Shown: positions 48,408 through 56,651 of the stretch, in pieces
How positions within the stretch are numbered: position 1 is the first letter of the stretch
Layout of the letters: every line of letters starts with the position of its first letter
Assembly (NCBI GenBank): GCA_019112635.1
Contig: DXIX01000037.1
Coordinates: 1-64,000 of the forward strand
Reading direction: 5' to 3'
Length of the DNA stretch: 64,000 nt
DNA from: Candidatus Blautia intestinigallinarum
GTDB lineage: Bacteria; Bacillota; Clostridia; Lachnospirales; Lachnospiraceae
Notes under the pieces: generated by a model
The model's database searches: none
Told to the model about the DNA's origin: nothing
Seen by the model: only the letters and a program-made list of their open reading frames with translations
Made by a program: the position numbers and the translations under genes

Positions 48408-48429
48408 GGAATCGCAGATTGGTGAAGTT

Positions 48430-48466
48430 AAGGAGCAGTGCCTATGTGCAAGGCTCCTTCTTTTTT
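48430..48466 (+). terminator. Terminator between khpA and rimM
   Basis: AAGGAGC/GCTCCTT stem with a 16-base loop, followed by CTTTTTT. rimM starts 22 bases later, so read-through or a cryptic promoter must supply rimM-trmD. Confidence 0.75.
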
Positions 48467-48488
48467 AGAATGAAGACAGGAGTGAAGA

Positions 48489-48995
48489 ATGGAAGATTTT
48501 TTGAAAGTAGGTGTCATCTCATCTACTCATGGAATCCGCGGTGAGGTGAAAGTGTTTCCCACGACCGATGACAAAGAACGGTTTCTGGAGCTGGATTCCG
48601 TGATCCTGGATGCTGGAAAGGAGCGAATAGCTCTGGAAATTGAAGGTGTGAAGTTTTTTAAACAATTTGCCATACTAAAATTTAAGGGAATTGACAATAT
48701 TAATGATATTGAGAAATATAAGGGCAGAAGTCTCTGGATTTCCAGGGAACAGGCAGTTCCCCTGGAGGAAGATGAGTATTACATCGCAGATCTGATCGGA
48801 ATGGAGGTCTGCCTGGAGGACGGTACGCATTTTGGCCAGCTCAAAGACGTCATTGAGACAGGTGCCAATGATGTCTATGTGGTGGAGGATACCAAAGGGC
48901 AGGAGGTCCTTCTGCCGGCAATTCACGAATGTATCCTGGATGTGGATGTGGAGAATGACCGGATGACGATTCATCTGATGAAAGGTTTACTTTAG
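48489..48995 (+). CDS. rimM: 16S rRNA processing protein RimM
   Basis: A 168-residue 30S maturation factor. The N-terminal domain begins [19 protein letters not shown]; the PRC-barrel C-terminal domain includes [25 protein letters not shown] and a final MKGLL. It binds S19 and helps assemble the 30S head. ATG 48489 follows AGGAG. Confidence 0.96.
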   Translation: MEDFLKVGVISSTHGIRGEVKVFPTTDDKERFLELDSVILDAGKERIALEIEGVKFFKQFAILKFKGIDNINDIEKYKGRSLWISREQAVPLEEDEYYIADLIGMEVCLEDGTHFGQLKDVIETGANDVYVVEDTKGQEVLLPAIHECILDVDVENDRMTIHLMKGLL

Positions 48996-49014
48996 AGCGA
49001 AAGAGGAGGATGGA

Positions 49015-49758
49015 ATGAATTATCATGTATTGACATTGTTTCCGGATATGATCCAGGATGGGCTGAACACCAGCATCATCGGACGGGCGATGGCAAAGGG
49101 AATTCTCTCCTTGGAAGCTGTGAATATCCGGGATTATGCTTTTAATAAACATCAGAAGGTGGATGACTATCCCTATGGAGGCGGGGCAGGTATGGTGATG
49201 CAGGCAGAACCTGTGTATCTTGCTTACGAGGCGGTATGCCAGAAGATCCAGGGAAAGCCAAGAGTGATCTATCTGACTCCCCAGGGACGTGTGTTCAACC
49301 AGGATATGGCCAGAGAATTTGCCATGGAAGAGGATCTGATTTTTCTGTGCGGCCACTATGAAGGGATTGATGAGAGAGTCCTGGAGGAGATTGTCACAGA
49401 CCAGGTATCGATCGGTGATTATGTGCTGACAGGGGGCGAACTTCCTTCCATGGTTATGATTGATGCCATTTCCCGTATGGTGCCGGGGGTGCTGAGCAAC
49501 GAAGAATCCGGCCAGACAGAGTCCTTTGCCGGAAATCTGCTGGAATATCCCCAGTACAGCCGGCCGGAAGAATGGCATGGAAAAAAGGTGCCGCCGGTGC
49601 TCTTGTCAGGCCACCATGCGAATGTGGAGAAATGGCGCAGAGAACAGTCAATCTTACGGACAGCCATGTACCGGCCGGATTTGCTCGAAGAAGCTGATAT
49701 TTCAGAGAAGGAGAAAGCCTGGTTAAGTCAGAATCTGAAGTTAGAAGGAGACAGCTAA
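49015..49758 (+). CDS. trmD: tRNA (guanine37-N1)-methyltransferase
   Basis: A 247-residue SPOUT methyltransferase that methylates G37 to prevent frameshifting. Visible motifs are YGGGAGMVMQAEP, LCGHYEGIDERV and IGDYVLTGGELPSMVMID, which build the trefoil knot and SAM site. The normal next gene rplS is displaced by an inserted ZIP transporter gene. Confidence 0.97.
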   Translation: MNYHVLTLFPDMIQDGLNTSIIGRAMAKGILSLEAVNIRDYAFNKHQKVDDYPYGGGAGMVMQAEPVYLAYEAVCQKIQGKPRVIYLTPQGRVFNQDMAREFAMEEDLIFLCGHYEGIDERVLEEIVTDQVSIGDYVLTGGELPSMVMIDAISRMVPGVLSNEESGQTESFAGNLLEYPQYSRPEEWHGKKVPPVLLSGHHANVEKWRREQSILRTAMYRPDLLEEADISEKEKAWLSQNLKLEGDS

Positions 49759-50538
49759 ATGAATATTTTGGTGGGTTTATTACTTCCCTTTTTGGGAACT
49801 GCCGCAGGAGCGGGATGTGTATTTTTTCTGAGACATGAACTGGGATCCCTGGTGAAAAAAGCACTCTTAGGATTCGCCTCGGGCGTCATGGTGGCGGCAT
49901 CGGTCTGGTCTTTGTTGATCCCGTCCATGGATATGGTTTCTTCTATGGAGAAATTTGCTTTTATTCCGGCGGCTGTGGGATTTTTGCTGGGAATTGCCTT
50001 TTTGTTTATGATGGATAAGATTGTGCCTCACCTCCATATGGGGAGTGACTGTGCGGAGGGAATTCACTGTAATATCCGAAAGACAACCATGCTGGTTCTG
50101 GCCGTCACTTTGCACAACATTCCGGAAGGGATGGCAGTGGGAGTGGTGTTTGCGGGAATGTTGTCCTCGGAACCGCAGATCACATTGATGGGAGCTTTTG
50201 CGCTGTCCATCGGAATTGCTATCCAGAATTTTCCGGAGGGCGCGATCATCTCCATGCCGCTGAAGAGTGAGGAGGGAATGGGCAGAGGGAGAGCATTTCT
50301 CTATGGGGCTCTCTCAGGGATTGTGGAGCCGATATTCGGCGGAATCACCATTTTGCTGGCGGCCTATATCACGCCGGTCCTCCCCTATCTGCTGTCGTTT
50401 GCGGCAGGGGCAATGATTTATGTGGTGGTGGAAGAGCTGATCCCGGAGGCGAATGTGGGAGAACACAGCAATGTGGGGACTCTGAGTTTTGCCGTGGGAT
50501 TCGTATTGATGATGATCCTGGATGTGGCACTTGGCTGA
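49759..50538 (+). CDS. ZIP-family metal transporter
   Basis: A 259-residue, eight-helix divalent metal importer of the GufA-like ZIP branch. The metal-binding helices contain HNIPEGMAVG and AIQNFPEGAII. The ATG follows the trmD stop immediately. Zinc or another divalent cation is the likely substrate. It is not part of the usual trmD-rplS order, so it was probably inserted here. Confidence 0.9.
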   Translation: MNILVGLLLPFLGTAAGAGCVFFLRHELGSLVKKALLGFASGVMVAASVWSLLIPSMDMVSSMEKFAFIPAAVGFLLGIAFLFMMDKIVPHLHMGSDCAEGIHCNIRKTTMLVLAVTLHNIPEGMAVGVVFAGMLSSEPQITLMGAFALSIGIAIQNFPEGAIISMPLKSEEGMGRGRAFLYGALSGIVEPIFGGITILLAAYITPVLPYLLSFAAGAMIYVVVEELIPEANVGEHSNVGTLSFAVGFVLMMILDVALG

Positions 50539-50559
50539 GTAAAAAAGTAAAGAAAGATC

Positions 50560-50588
50560 TTGTCAAGGCTGAGAAAATATTGTATAAT
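50560..50588 (+). promoter_or_regulatory. rplS promoter
   Basis: TTGTCA, 17-base spacer, TATAAT (50583-50588), leaving an 80-base leader before rplS. Confidence 0.85.
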
Positions 50589-50667
50589 AACCTACGTTGT
50601 GAAAAAAAGATGGTCCTCTGTTACGAAAAATGTATTAAGAACATCCATAGAATAAGGAGAGAAAAAA

Positions 50668-51015
50668 ATGAACGACATTATTAAAAACATCGAAGCAGAA
50701 CAGCTGAAAGCAGACGTACCTCAGTTCAATGTGGGAGATACCGTAAGAGTACACGCACTGATCAAAGAGGGTAACCGCGAGAGAATTCAGGTTTTCGAGG
50801 GAACTGTTCTGAAGAAACAGGGCGGAAGCAACCGTGCTACTTTTACCGTAAGAAAGACATCCAACGGAATTGGTGTTGAGAAGACCTGGCCGCTGCATTC
50901 TCCACATGTGGTAAAAGTGGAAGTGGTAAGACATGGTAAAGTAAGACGTGCAAAACTGTATTACTTGAGAGACCGTGCAGGAAAAGCAGCAAAGGTAAAA
51001 GAACTGGTAAAATAA
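50668..51015 (+). CDS. rplS: Ribosomal protein L19
   Basis: A 115-residue L19. It has [26 protein letters not shown] (in adjoining parts), [15 protein letters not shown] and [19 protein letters not shown], all typical. ATG 50668 follows AAGGAGAG. It has its own promoter and terminator. Confidence 0.97.
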   Translation: MNDIIKNIEAEQLKADVPQFNVGDTVRVHALIKEGNRERIQVFEGTVLKKQGGSNRATFTVRKTSNGIGVEKTWPLHSPHVVKVEVVRHGKVRRAKLYYLRDRAGKAAKVKELVK

Positions 51016-51028
51016 GTGTTGCATGGTT

Positions 51029-51058
51029 CGGGGGACTGTTGATCAGTCCCCCGTTTTG
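51029..51058 (+). terminator. rplS terminator
   Basis: A perfect 10-bp stem CGGGGGACTG/CAGTCCCCCG followed by TTTT. The next gene starts only 19 bases later, so read-through is needed unless another promoter exists. Confidence 0.88.
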
Positions 51059-51076
51059 TATCATGAAGAGGACAAA

Positions 51077-51688
51077 ATGAAAAATAAATTTAAGTTAAAG
51101 GAGATACCGGCAAGACTGAAAAATCGCTTTGGTATTCTCAGAAAGAAGATTGATGAGTCGAAATACCGCAGTGTGCTGGTGTGGATCTTTCAGATTGCGG
51201 TGGTTCTTGTGTTCGCGGCTATGACATCTCTCTTCTTCTTTCGGACTGTCACGATGCAGGAGAGCGCTATGGAACCGACCTATCAGGTGGGACAGAATTT
51301 CTTTCTCAACCGGGTAGCTTACACCTTCGGAAGTCCGAAGAGAGGAGATCTGATTGTCTTTAAGACCAACGCCAGCGATGAGGCGGCTCTACATATCCGC
51401 AGAGTGATCGGGCTCCCGGGTGAGACCATACAGATCAAAGACGGACAGATTTACATTGACGGTGAGCTCTATAAGGAGAGCCGGGATCTGGACCTGATTG
51501 AAAATGCCGGCCTGGCGCAGGACGGTGTGACACTGCAGTCCGGGGAATATTTTGTTCTGGGAGATAATCGGAATAACAGCGAGGACAGCCGGTACGCGGA
51601 TATCGGAAATGTGAAGAAGAGGTATATTGTGGGAAAACTGTGGTTTGTCAGTTCCCCATTGAGAGAAATAGGATTTGTAAAGGATTAA
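51077..51688 (+). CDS. Signal peptidase I homologue lacking both catalytic residues
   Basis: A 203-residue type I signal peptidase-like protein. It has a cytoplasmic basic N-terminus, one membrane helix (about 31-55) and an extracellular peptidase domain with RGDLIVFKT, RRVIGLPGE, IYIDGELY and the conserved GDNRNNSEDSR. In active enzymes a Ser stands directly before Met-x-Pro-Thr; here it is Ala64 in ESAMEPT. The general-base Lys before R-x-x-GLPG is Arg108 in HIRRVIGLPG. The nucleotide sequence supports both. It is therefore probably an inactive paralogue, unless Ser63 is used. ATG 51077 follows AAGAGGA. Confidence 0.87.
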   Translation: MKNKFKLKEIPARLKNRFGILRKKIDESKYRSVLVWIFQIAVVLVFAAMTSLFFFRTVTMQESAMEPTYQVGQNFFLNRVAYTFGSPKRGDLIVFKTNASDEAALHIRRVIGLPGETIQIKDGQIYIDGELYKESRDLDLIENAGLAQDGVTLQSGEYFVLGDNRNNSEDSRYADIGNVKKRYIVGKLWFVSSPLREIGFVKD

Positions 51689-51693
51689 GAGTT

Positions 51694-52569
51694 ATGAATG
51701 TACAGTGGTATCCGGGTCATATGACCAAGGCAAAGCGGATGATGCAAGAGGACATCAAACTGATTGATTTGATTGTGGAACTTGTGGATGCGAGAGTTCC
51801 TCTCAGCAGCAGAAATCCGGATATTGATGAGCTGGGAAGAAATAAATCCCGTCTGATTCTTCTGAATAAATCGGATTTGTCTGATGAGCGGCGAAATCGC
51901 GAGTGGGAGAATTATTTTAAGGAAAAAGGATTTTATGTCTATCCGGTCAACGCACGTTCCGGTGCAGGGCTGAAGGCGGTTAATGGGCTGATTCAGGAGG
52001 CCTGTAAGGAGAAAATAGAGAGGGATCGGAAACGAGGCATCAAAAACCGCCCGATCCGGGCAATGATTGTGGGAATCCCCAATGTGGGCAAATCCACATT
52101 TATCAATTCTTTCGCAGGGAAGGCCTGCACGAAGACCGGGAATAAGCCTGGTGTGACAAAGGGGAAGCAGTGGATCCGCCTGAACAAGGGAGTGGAACTT
52201 CTGGACACTCCGGGAATTCTGTGGCCCAAGTTTGAAGATCAGGAAGTGGGAATCCGGCTGGCCATGATTGGTTCCATCAAGGACGATATTCTGAATCTGG
52301 ATGAGCTTTCTCTGAGACTGATTGGATATCTGAGGGAGGAATATCCCGGGATTTTGTCTGAGCGTTATCAGATTGAAGAGGAGGGCAGTGATCTGGAAAT
52401 CCTTGAGTCAATCGCCAGAAGCAGACACTGTCTTCTCAAGGGACAGGAGCTGGATTACAGCAAGGCAGCAGGAATTCTGCTGGATGAATTCCGAAATGGA
52501 AAGATAGGACGGATTACTCTGGAGTGTCCGCCTGATCCGAAGAAGAGCCTGGATCAGGAGAAGGGATAG
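51694..52569 (+). CDS. rbgA: Ribosome biogenesis GTPase RbgA (YlqF)
   Basis: A 291-residue circularly permuted GTPase needed for late 50S assembly. WYPGHMTKAKRMM starts the family; G4 LLNKSDL precedes G1 GIPNVGKSTFINSFAG and G3 DTPGILWPK. The C-terminal helical domain follows. The order rplS-lepB-rbgA-rnhB-yraN is common in Firmicutes; here nhaC and an FHA gene intervene before rnhB. Confidence 0.95.
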   Translation: MNVQWYPGHMTKAKRMMQEDIKLIDLIVELVDARVPLSSRNPDIDELGRNKSRLILLNKSDLSDERRNREWENYFKEKGFYVYPVNARSGAGLKAVNGLIQEACKEKIERDRKRGIKNRPIRAMIVGIPNVGKSTFINSFAGKACTKTGNKPGVTKGKQWIRLNKGVELLDTPGILWPKFEDQEVGIRLAMIGSIKDDILNLDELSLRLIGYLREEYPGILSERYQIEEEGSDLEILESIARSRHCLLKGQELDYSKAAGILLDEFRNGKIGRITLECPPDPKKSLDQEKG

Positions 52570-52597
52570 AAAAAATAGCGGAGAATGGAGAAGAGAA

Positions 52598-53758
52598 ATG
52601 AAAAGGACGACAAGAAGGATGGCGGCATTGTCAGCAGTGATTTTCCTTGTGCTGATGAATGGCGTGAATGTCTTTGCGGCAGGTGAGACGGTGGAATATC
52701 AGCCTGCGGTGTATGCTACATTCTGGGCGCTGGTACCGCTTTCTTCCTGGGCTGCGGCAGTAACTGGTTTTGTGGAGGGTGAAGATGGTTTTTCCATTTT
52801 CATCCGAGCGATTCCCTTTAACTTCTATGCGCTTTTGACTATCGCCATGATGATCACACTGGTTCTGATGAAGGTGGAGTACGGGCCTATGGCAGTCCAT
52901 GAGGCGAATGCCAAAAAAGGTGACATCTACACCACGCCGGACCGCCCTTATGAAAAAGACGATGAGAAGCCGGAGAATGAGAACGGAAAGGTGATTGATC
53001 TTCTGATTCCGATTCTCGCACTGATTGTCTGCTGCATTATCGGGATGATTTACACCGGAGGATTTTTCTCCGGAACGGGATTTGTCGAAGCTTTCTCCAA
53101 CTGCGATGCCTCTGTCGGACTGACTTTTGGAAGTTTCTTTGGCATTGTGATTACAATTATTCTGTATAAAGTCCGCCGGGTGCTCACTTTCAAGGAATGT
53201 ATGGAGTGTCTTCCGGAAGGATTTAAGGCCATGGTTCCGGCCATTTTAATTCTGACTTTTGCCTGGTCCTTGAAGTCTATGACAGACAGCCTGGGGGCGG
53301 CTGAGTTTGTGGCGGGCATTATGGAAAACTGTGCAGCCGGATTTACCAATTTTCTTCCGGCAGTGATTTTCCTCGTGGGCTGTGGATTGGCTTTTGCCAC
53401 CGGAACATCCTGGGGAACCTTTGGAATTCTGATTCCGATTGTAGTGGCAGTTTTTGAGAACACAGATCCGCAGATGATGATCATCTCAATCTCAGCCTGC
53501 ATGGCGGGCGCTGTCTGCGGAGACCACTGTTCACCGATTTCAGATACGACGATTATGTCCTCGGCAGGGGCACAGTGTAACCATGTGAACCATGTGTCAA
53601 CACAGCTTCCCTATGCTATGACCGTGGCAGCCATCTCGTTTTTGACTTATATCATTGCGGGATTTGTGAAGACAGCCTGGATTGCTCTTCCGGCAGGACT
53701 TCTGATGCTGATTGTGACGCTGTATTTGATCAGACGGGTGAAGGTTTGTAAAAAATAA
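52598..53758 (+). CDS. NhaC-type Na+/H+ antiporter with an internal in-frame deletion
   Basis: A 386-residue membrane protein whose second two-thirds match NhaC antiporters: SSWAAAVTGFVEGEDGFSIF, AIPFNFYALLTIAMMI, GCGLAFATGTSWGTFGILIP and GDHCSPISDTTIMSSAGAQCNHVNH (two adjoining parts). Relatives are about 500 residues and place some 120 residues of membrane helices between YATFWALVP and ISSWAAAV. Here they are joined directly at residues about 43-52, without a frameshift. Several core helices are thus missing and ion transport is unlikely. The start ATG 52598 follows GGAGAATGGAGAAGAG. Confidence 0.85.
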   Translation: MKRTTRRMAALSAVIFLVLMNGVNVFAAGETVEYQPAVYATFWALVPLSSWAAAVTGFVEGEDGFSIFIRAIPFNFYALLTIAMMITLVLMKVEYGPMAVHEANAKKGDIYTTPDRPYEKDDEKPENENGKVIDLLIPILALIVCCIIGMIYTGGFFSGTGFVEAFSNCDASVGLTFGSFFGIVITIILYKVRRVLTFKECMECLPEGFKAMVPAILILTFAWSLKSMTDSLGAAEFVAGIMENCAAGFTNFLPAVIFLVGCGLAFATGTSWGTFGILIPIVVAVFENTDPQMMIISISACMAGAVCGDHCSPISDTTIMSSAGAQCNHVNHVSTQLPYAMTVAAISFLTYIIAGFVKTAWIALPAGLLMLIVTLYLIRRVKVCKK

Positions 53759-53772
53759 GTTTGAGATAAAAG

Positions 53773-53815
53773 AGGGCTTGTGAAAAACAAAGTTGCGTTT
53801 TTCACAAGCCCTTTG
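53773..53815. terminator. Bidirectional terminator between nhaC and the FHA gene
   Basis: A perfect 16-bp stem, AGGGCTTGTGAAAAAC with GTTTTTCACAAGCCCT, and an 8-base loop between convergent genes. Confidence 0.85.
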
Positions 53816-53822
53816 AAATTGG

Positions 53823-54419
53823 TCAGACTAACACGGGAAATCCTTGGTCAATCTGAAAGGTAAACTGTGTGTCAGCGAAGGCAAGCTGATCGCCAGGATA
53901 GAGTTGTGTGGGGCCATTGAGCGGCATCCCGTTGAGGAAGGTTCCGTTGGTGGAACCCAGATCTTCGATGACGAAGATTCCGTCCGGCGTGCGCGTGATC
54001 AGACAGTGCCGACGGGAAACCCGGTTGGAGTGAACGATGATGTCGCAGGTTTTGCTGCGGCCGATCACCCACTGATTCTGCGGTCCGCGGTCATAGGGAT
54101 TGGGTGAGCCGACGGTATTCTGAGGACGGCTGTAAAAGTTATCTCCCGCCTCGTTATAAGATTCCGGAACCGGTGAGCCATAAGCGTTCTCGTCTGGCTG
54201 ATCGTAGAGATTCGGATCTGCTTCATGATAAGATTCCGGTTCAGGTGTATGGCTGGGCGGCATATTTTCCGGGGCACCGTAGGAAAAACTGTCAGGATTT
54301 TCGTAGGAATTTTCTTCCGGAGCCTGGAAAAACTCCTCTTCCTCGCGGAGAGAGCCACCGCAGAAAGGACAGAAATTTCCATCTTCTTCCAATCTTGTTC
54401 CGCAATGAGGACAAAACAT
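53823..54419 (-). CDS. Zinc-ribbon and FHA-domain protein
   Basis: A 198-residue cytoplasmic protein. An N-terminal zinc ribbon (CPHCGTRLEEDGNFCPFCGG) is followed by a Pro/Glu/Tyr/Asn-rich low-complexity linker (about 30-105). The C-terminal FHA domain has WVIGRSKTCDIIVHSNRVSRRHC and LGSTNGTFLNG, which bind phosphothreonine. It is probably a reader in Ser/Thr kinase signalling; no kinase or phosphatase gene is near. Confidence 0.88.
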   Translation of the reverse strand: MFCPHCGTRLEEDGNFCPFCGGSLREEEEFFQAPEENSYENPDSFSYGAPENMPPSHTPEPESYHEADPNLYDQPDENAYGSPVPESYNEAGDNFYSRPQNTVGSPNPYDRGPQNQWVIGRSKTCDIIVHSNRVSRRHCLITRTPDGIFVIEDLGSTNGTFLNGMPLNGPTQLYPGDQLAFADTQFTFQIDQGFPVLV

Positions 54420-54489
54420 ATCAAAACCTTCTTTCTGTAAGAGTGTATACTCATCATTTTAAACAATAGCATAAAACGAAAGTCCGTTC

Positions 54490-54518
54490 TTGTCAACAGG
54501 CAGGGGCTGGTTTATAAT
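54490..54518 (+). promoter_or_regulatory. rnhB promoter
   Basis: TTGTCA, 17-base spacer, TATAAT (54513-54518), 51 bases before rnhB. Confidence 0.82.
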
Positions 54519-54569
54519 AAAAGCTCAGAGAAAACATGGAAAAGAACCGTTATGCGAGGTGACTGACGA

Positions 54570-55325
54570 ATGAAAAGCGTTCATGAGATACAGGAAGAAT
54601 TTAAGCGAAGCGAAGTCCGGGATTGGAAGACACTCTGTGAACAGTATCGCCAGGATAAGAGAAAGGGAGTGGCGTCTCTGGTGGCAAGATATGAGAAGAA
54701 ACTTCTGGCCATCGAGGAAGAGAAGAAGCGTATGGAGCAGATGTTTGCCTACGAGAGGGAGTATGATCATCTGGGATATGTCTGTGGGATCGATGAGGCT
54801 GGAAGGGGGCCGCTGGCGGGGCCTGTGGTGGCAGGTGCAGTGATTCTGCCCGGGAACTGCGATATTTTATATCTGAATGATTCCAAGAAGCTGTCTGCCA
54901 AGAAGAGGGAAGAACTGTATGAAGTGATTCAAAGAGAGGCGGTTGCTGTCGGGGTGGGATATGCCAGTCCGCAGCGGATTGATGAGATTAATATTCTTCA
55001 GGCGACCTATGAAGCCATGAGGGAGGCGGTGGGGAAATTGGGTGTGAAACCACAGATTCTCCTCAATGACGCAGTCACCATCCCGGATCTTCCTTATCCG
55101 CAGGTTCCGATTATCAAAGGAGACGGGAAAAGTGCGAGTATCGCGGCGGCGAGTATCGTGGCGAAGGTGACTCGAGACAGACTGATGATGGAGTATGATA
55201 AGCTGATGCCGGAATATGGATTTGCCTCTCACAAAGGGTATGGAGCCCCGGAACATATTGCGGCGTTGAAAAAATACGGTCCGTCTCCGATTCACAGGAA
55301 GACCTTCATCACCCATTTCGTGTGA
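54570..55325 (+). CDS. rnhB: Ribonuclease HII
   Basis: A 251-residue enzyme that cuts RNA-DNA hybrids and misincorporated ribonucleotides. An N-terminal extension of about 70 residues precedes the catalytic GIDEAGRGPLAGPVVAGAV; later motifs are NDSKKLSAKKREEL and KGDGKSASIAAASIVAKVTRD. The extension is usual in Firmicute RnhB. ATG 54570 follows GAGGTGA. Confidence 0.97.
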   Translation: MKSVHEIQEEFKRSEVRDWKTLCEQYRQDKRKGVASLVARYEKKLLAIEEEKKRMEQMFAYEREYDHLGYVCGIDEAGRGPLAGPVVAGAVILPGNCDILYLNDSKKLSAKKREELYEVIQREAVAVGVGYASPQRIDEINILQATYEAMREAVGKLGVKPQILLNDAVTIPDLPYPQVPIIKGDGKSASIAAASIVAKVTRDRLMMEYDKLMPEYGFASHKGYGAPEHIAALKKYGPSPIHRKTFITHFV

Positions 55326-55332
55326 GTGCAGT

Positions 55333-55686
55333 ATGAACCGAAGACAGGTCGGCACGGAATACGAAAGGCAGGCGGCGGCTTTTCTGGAGGAGAGAGGATG
55401 CGAAGTCATAGAGAGAAATTACCGCTGCCGCTTAGGCGAGGTGGATCTGATTGTGCGTGATGGGAACTACCTGGTCTTTGTGGAGGTGAAGTACCGTCAG
55501 AGTGAGAGGACAGGACACCCGCTGGAGGCAGTGAATCCGGCAAAACAGAGAAGAATCAGCAGGACAGCAGTCTGGTATCTGCAAAGCCATGGCCTTGGCA
55601 TGGATCAGCCCAGTCGTTTCGATGTGGTGGGAATTTGCGGCGGTCAGGTTCTCTGGCTGAAGGATGCCTTTCCTTTCTCGGGGTGA
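55333..55686 (+). CDS. yraN: UPF0102 (YraN) endonuclease-like protein
   Basis: A 117-residue protein with the restriction-endonuclease-like fold: GTEYERQAAAFLEERGCEVIERNYR, GEVDLIVRDGNYLVFVEVKYRQ (two parts). The D...E-x-K residues resemble a nuclease site. Always next to rnhB; its function is not established. It lies 7 bases after rnhB. Confidence 0.92.
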   Translation: MNRRQVGTEYERQAAAFLEERGCEVIERNYRCRLGEVDLIVRDGNYLVFVEVKYRQSERTGHPLEAVNPAKQRRISRTAVWYLQSHGLGMDQPSRFDVVGICGGQVLWLKDAFPFSG

Positions 55687-55732
55687 CAGCTTGCCGGTAT
55701 CAGGATTAAAATCAGAGAGGAGTCAGGAAATT

Positions 55733-56590
55733 GTGACAGAGATCAGATGGAAAACAGGAAAACCAGAAAATACGAAAGTGCACAAAGAGGGCGGGGTGAT
55801 TTATCTGAGTTATCCGGCCCTGGATCGGACAGGGATGGTATGTCATGGATTTTCCACAAGGCTTGGAGGAGTCAGCCAGGGAGTGTTTCGCTCCATGAAT
55901 CTGGGATTTGGAAGAGGAGATGACAAGGAGAATGTGTTGGAGAATTTTGGAAGAATTGCAGGAGCCATCGGATTTTCCCGTGAAGACATTGTGACGGCAG
56001 ACCAGACACACACCACGAATGTCCGGGAGATCACAAAGGAGGATCGGGGAAACGGCGTGACAAAGGAGAGAGCATTTCACAATGTAGATGGGATGATCAC
56101 CGATGTGCCCGGTCTGATTCTCACAACTTTTTACGCGGACTGTGTTCCTTTGTATTTTGTGGACCCGGTTCACAAGGCCATCGGTCTGTCCCATTCCGGC
56201 TGGAGAGGGACGGCGGGAAAAATTGGGAAAGTTACACTTGAGAAGATGAGGAAGAGATATGGGACCGATCCGTCGGAGGTGGTGGCCGCCATCGGCCCGT
56301 CCATCTGCCGTGACTGCTATGAGGTCAGCGAGGATGTGATCCAGCAGTTTCAGCAGGCTTTTCCCAGGGAGGATTGGGAATCTCTCTACGATGAGAAAGC
56401 AGACGGAAAGTATCAGTTGGACCTGTGGCAGGCGAACAGGCTCATCCTGCTGGAAGCAGGGGTTTTGCCAGACCGGATTATTATGCCGGAGATCTGTACC
56501 TGCTGTAATCCGGAATTTTTATTCTCTCACCGGGCATCCGGCGGAAAGAGGGGAAATCTGGCAGCTTTCCTTGGACTGCGAGAGTTCTGA
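55733..56590 (+). CDS. pgeF: PgeF/YfiH laccase-domain protein
   Basis: A 285-residue multicopper-like protein of the family that hydrolyses misformed peptidoglycan precursors and acts as a purine nucleoside enzyme. ADQTHTTNV, YADCVPLYF, LSHSGWRGTAGKI, IGPSICRDCYEV and CCNPEFLFSHRASGGKRGN give the His/Cys metal ligands. The frame opens at 55664 within yraN, but GAGAGGAGT precedes GTG 55733, the chosen start. Confidence 0.9.
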   Translation: MTEIRWKTGKPENTKVHKEGGVIYLSYPALDRTGMVCHGFSTRLGGVSQGVFRSMNLGFGRGDDKENVLENFGRIAGAIGFSREDIVTADQTHTTNVREITKEDRGNGVTKERAFHNVDGMITDVPGLILTTFYADCVPLYFVDPVHKAIGLSHSGWRGTAGKIGKVTLEKMRKRYGTDPSEVVAAIGPSICRDCYEVSEDVIQQFQQAFPREDWESLYDEKADGKYQLDLWQANRLILLEAGVLPDRIIMPEICTCCNPEFLFSHRASGGKRGNLAAFLGLREF

Positions 56591-56612
56591 AAAATAACAA
56601 AAAGTATATATG

Positions 56613-56643
56613 AAAAAAGAATCCGCTTCCGGATTCTTTTTTT
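56613..56643. terminator. Bidirectional terminator between pgeF and prs
   Basis: AAAAAAGAATCCG-CTTC-CGGATTCTTTTTTT, a tetraloop hairpin with A and T tracts on both sides, between convergent genes. Confidence 0.9.
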
Positions 56644-56651
56644 CATGGTGT

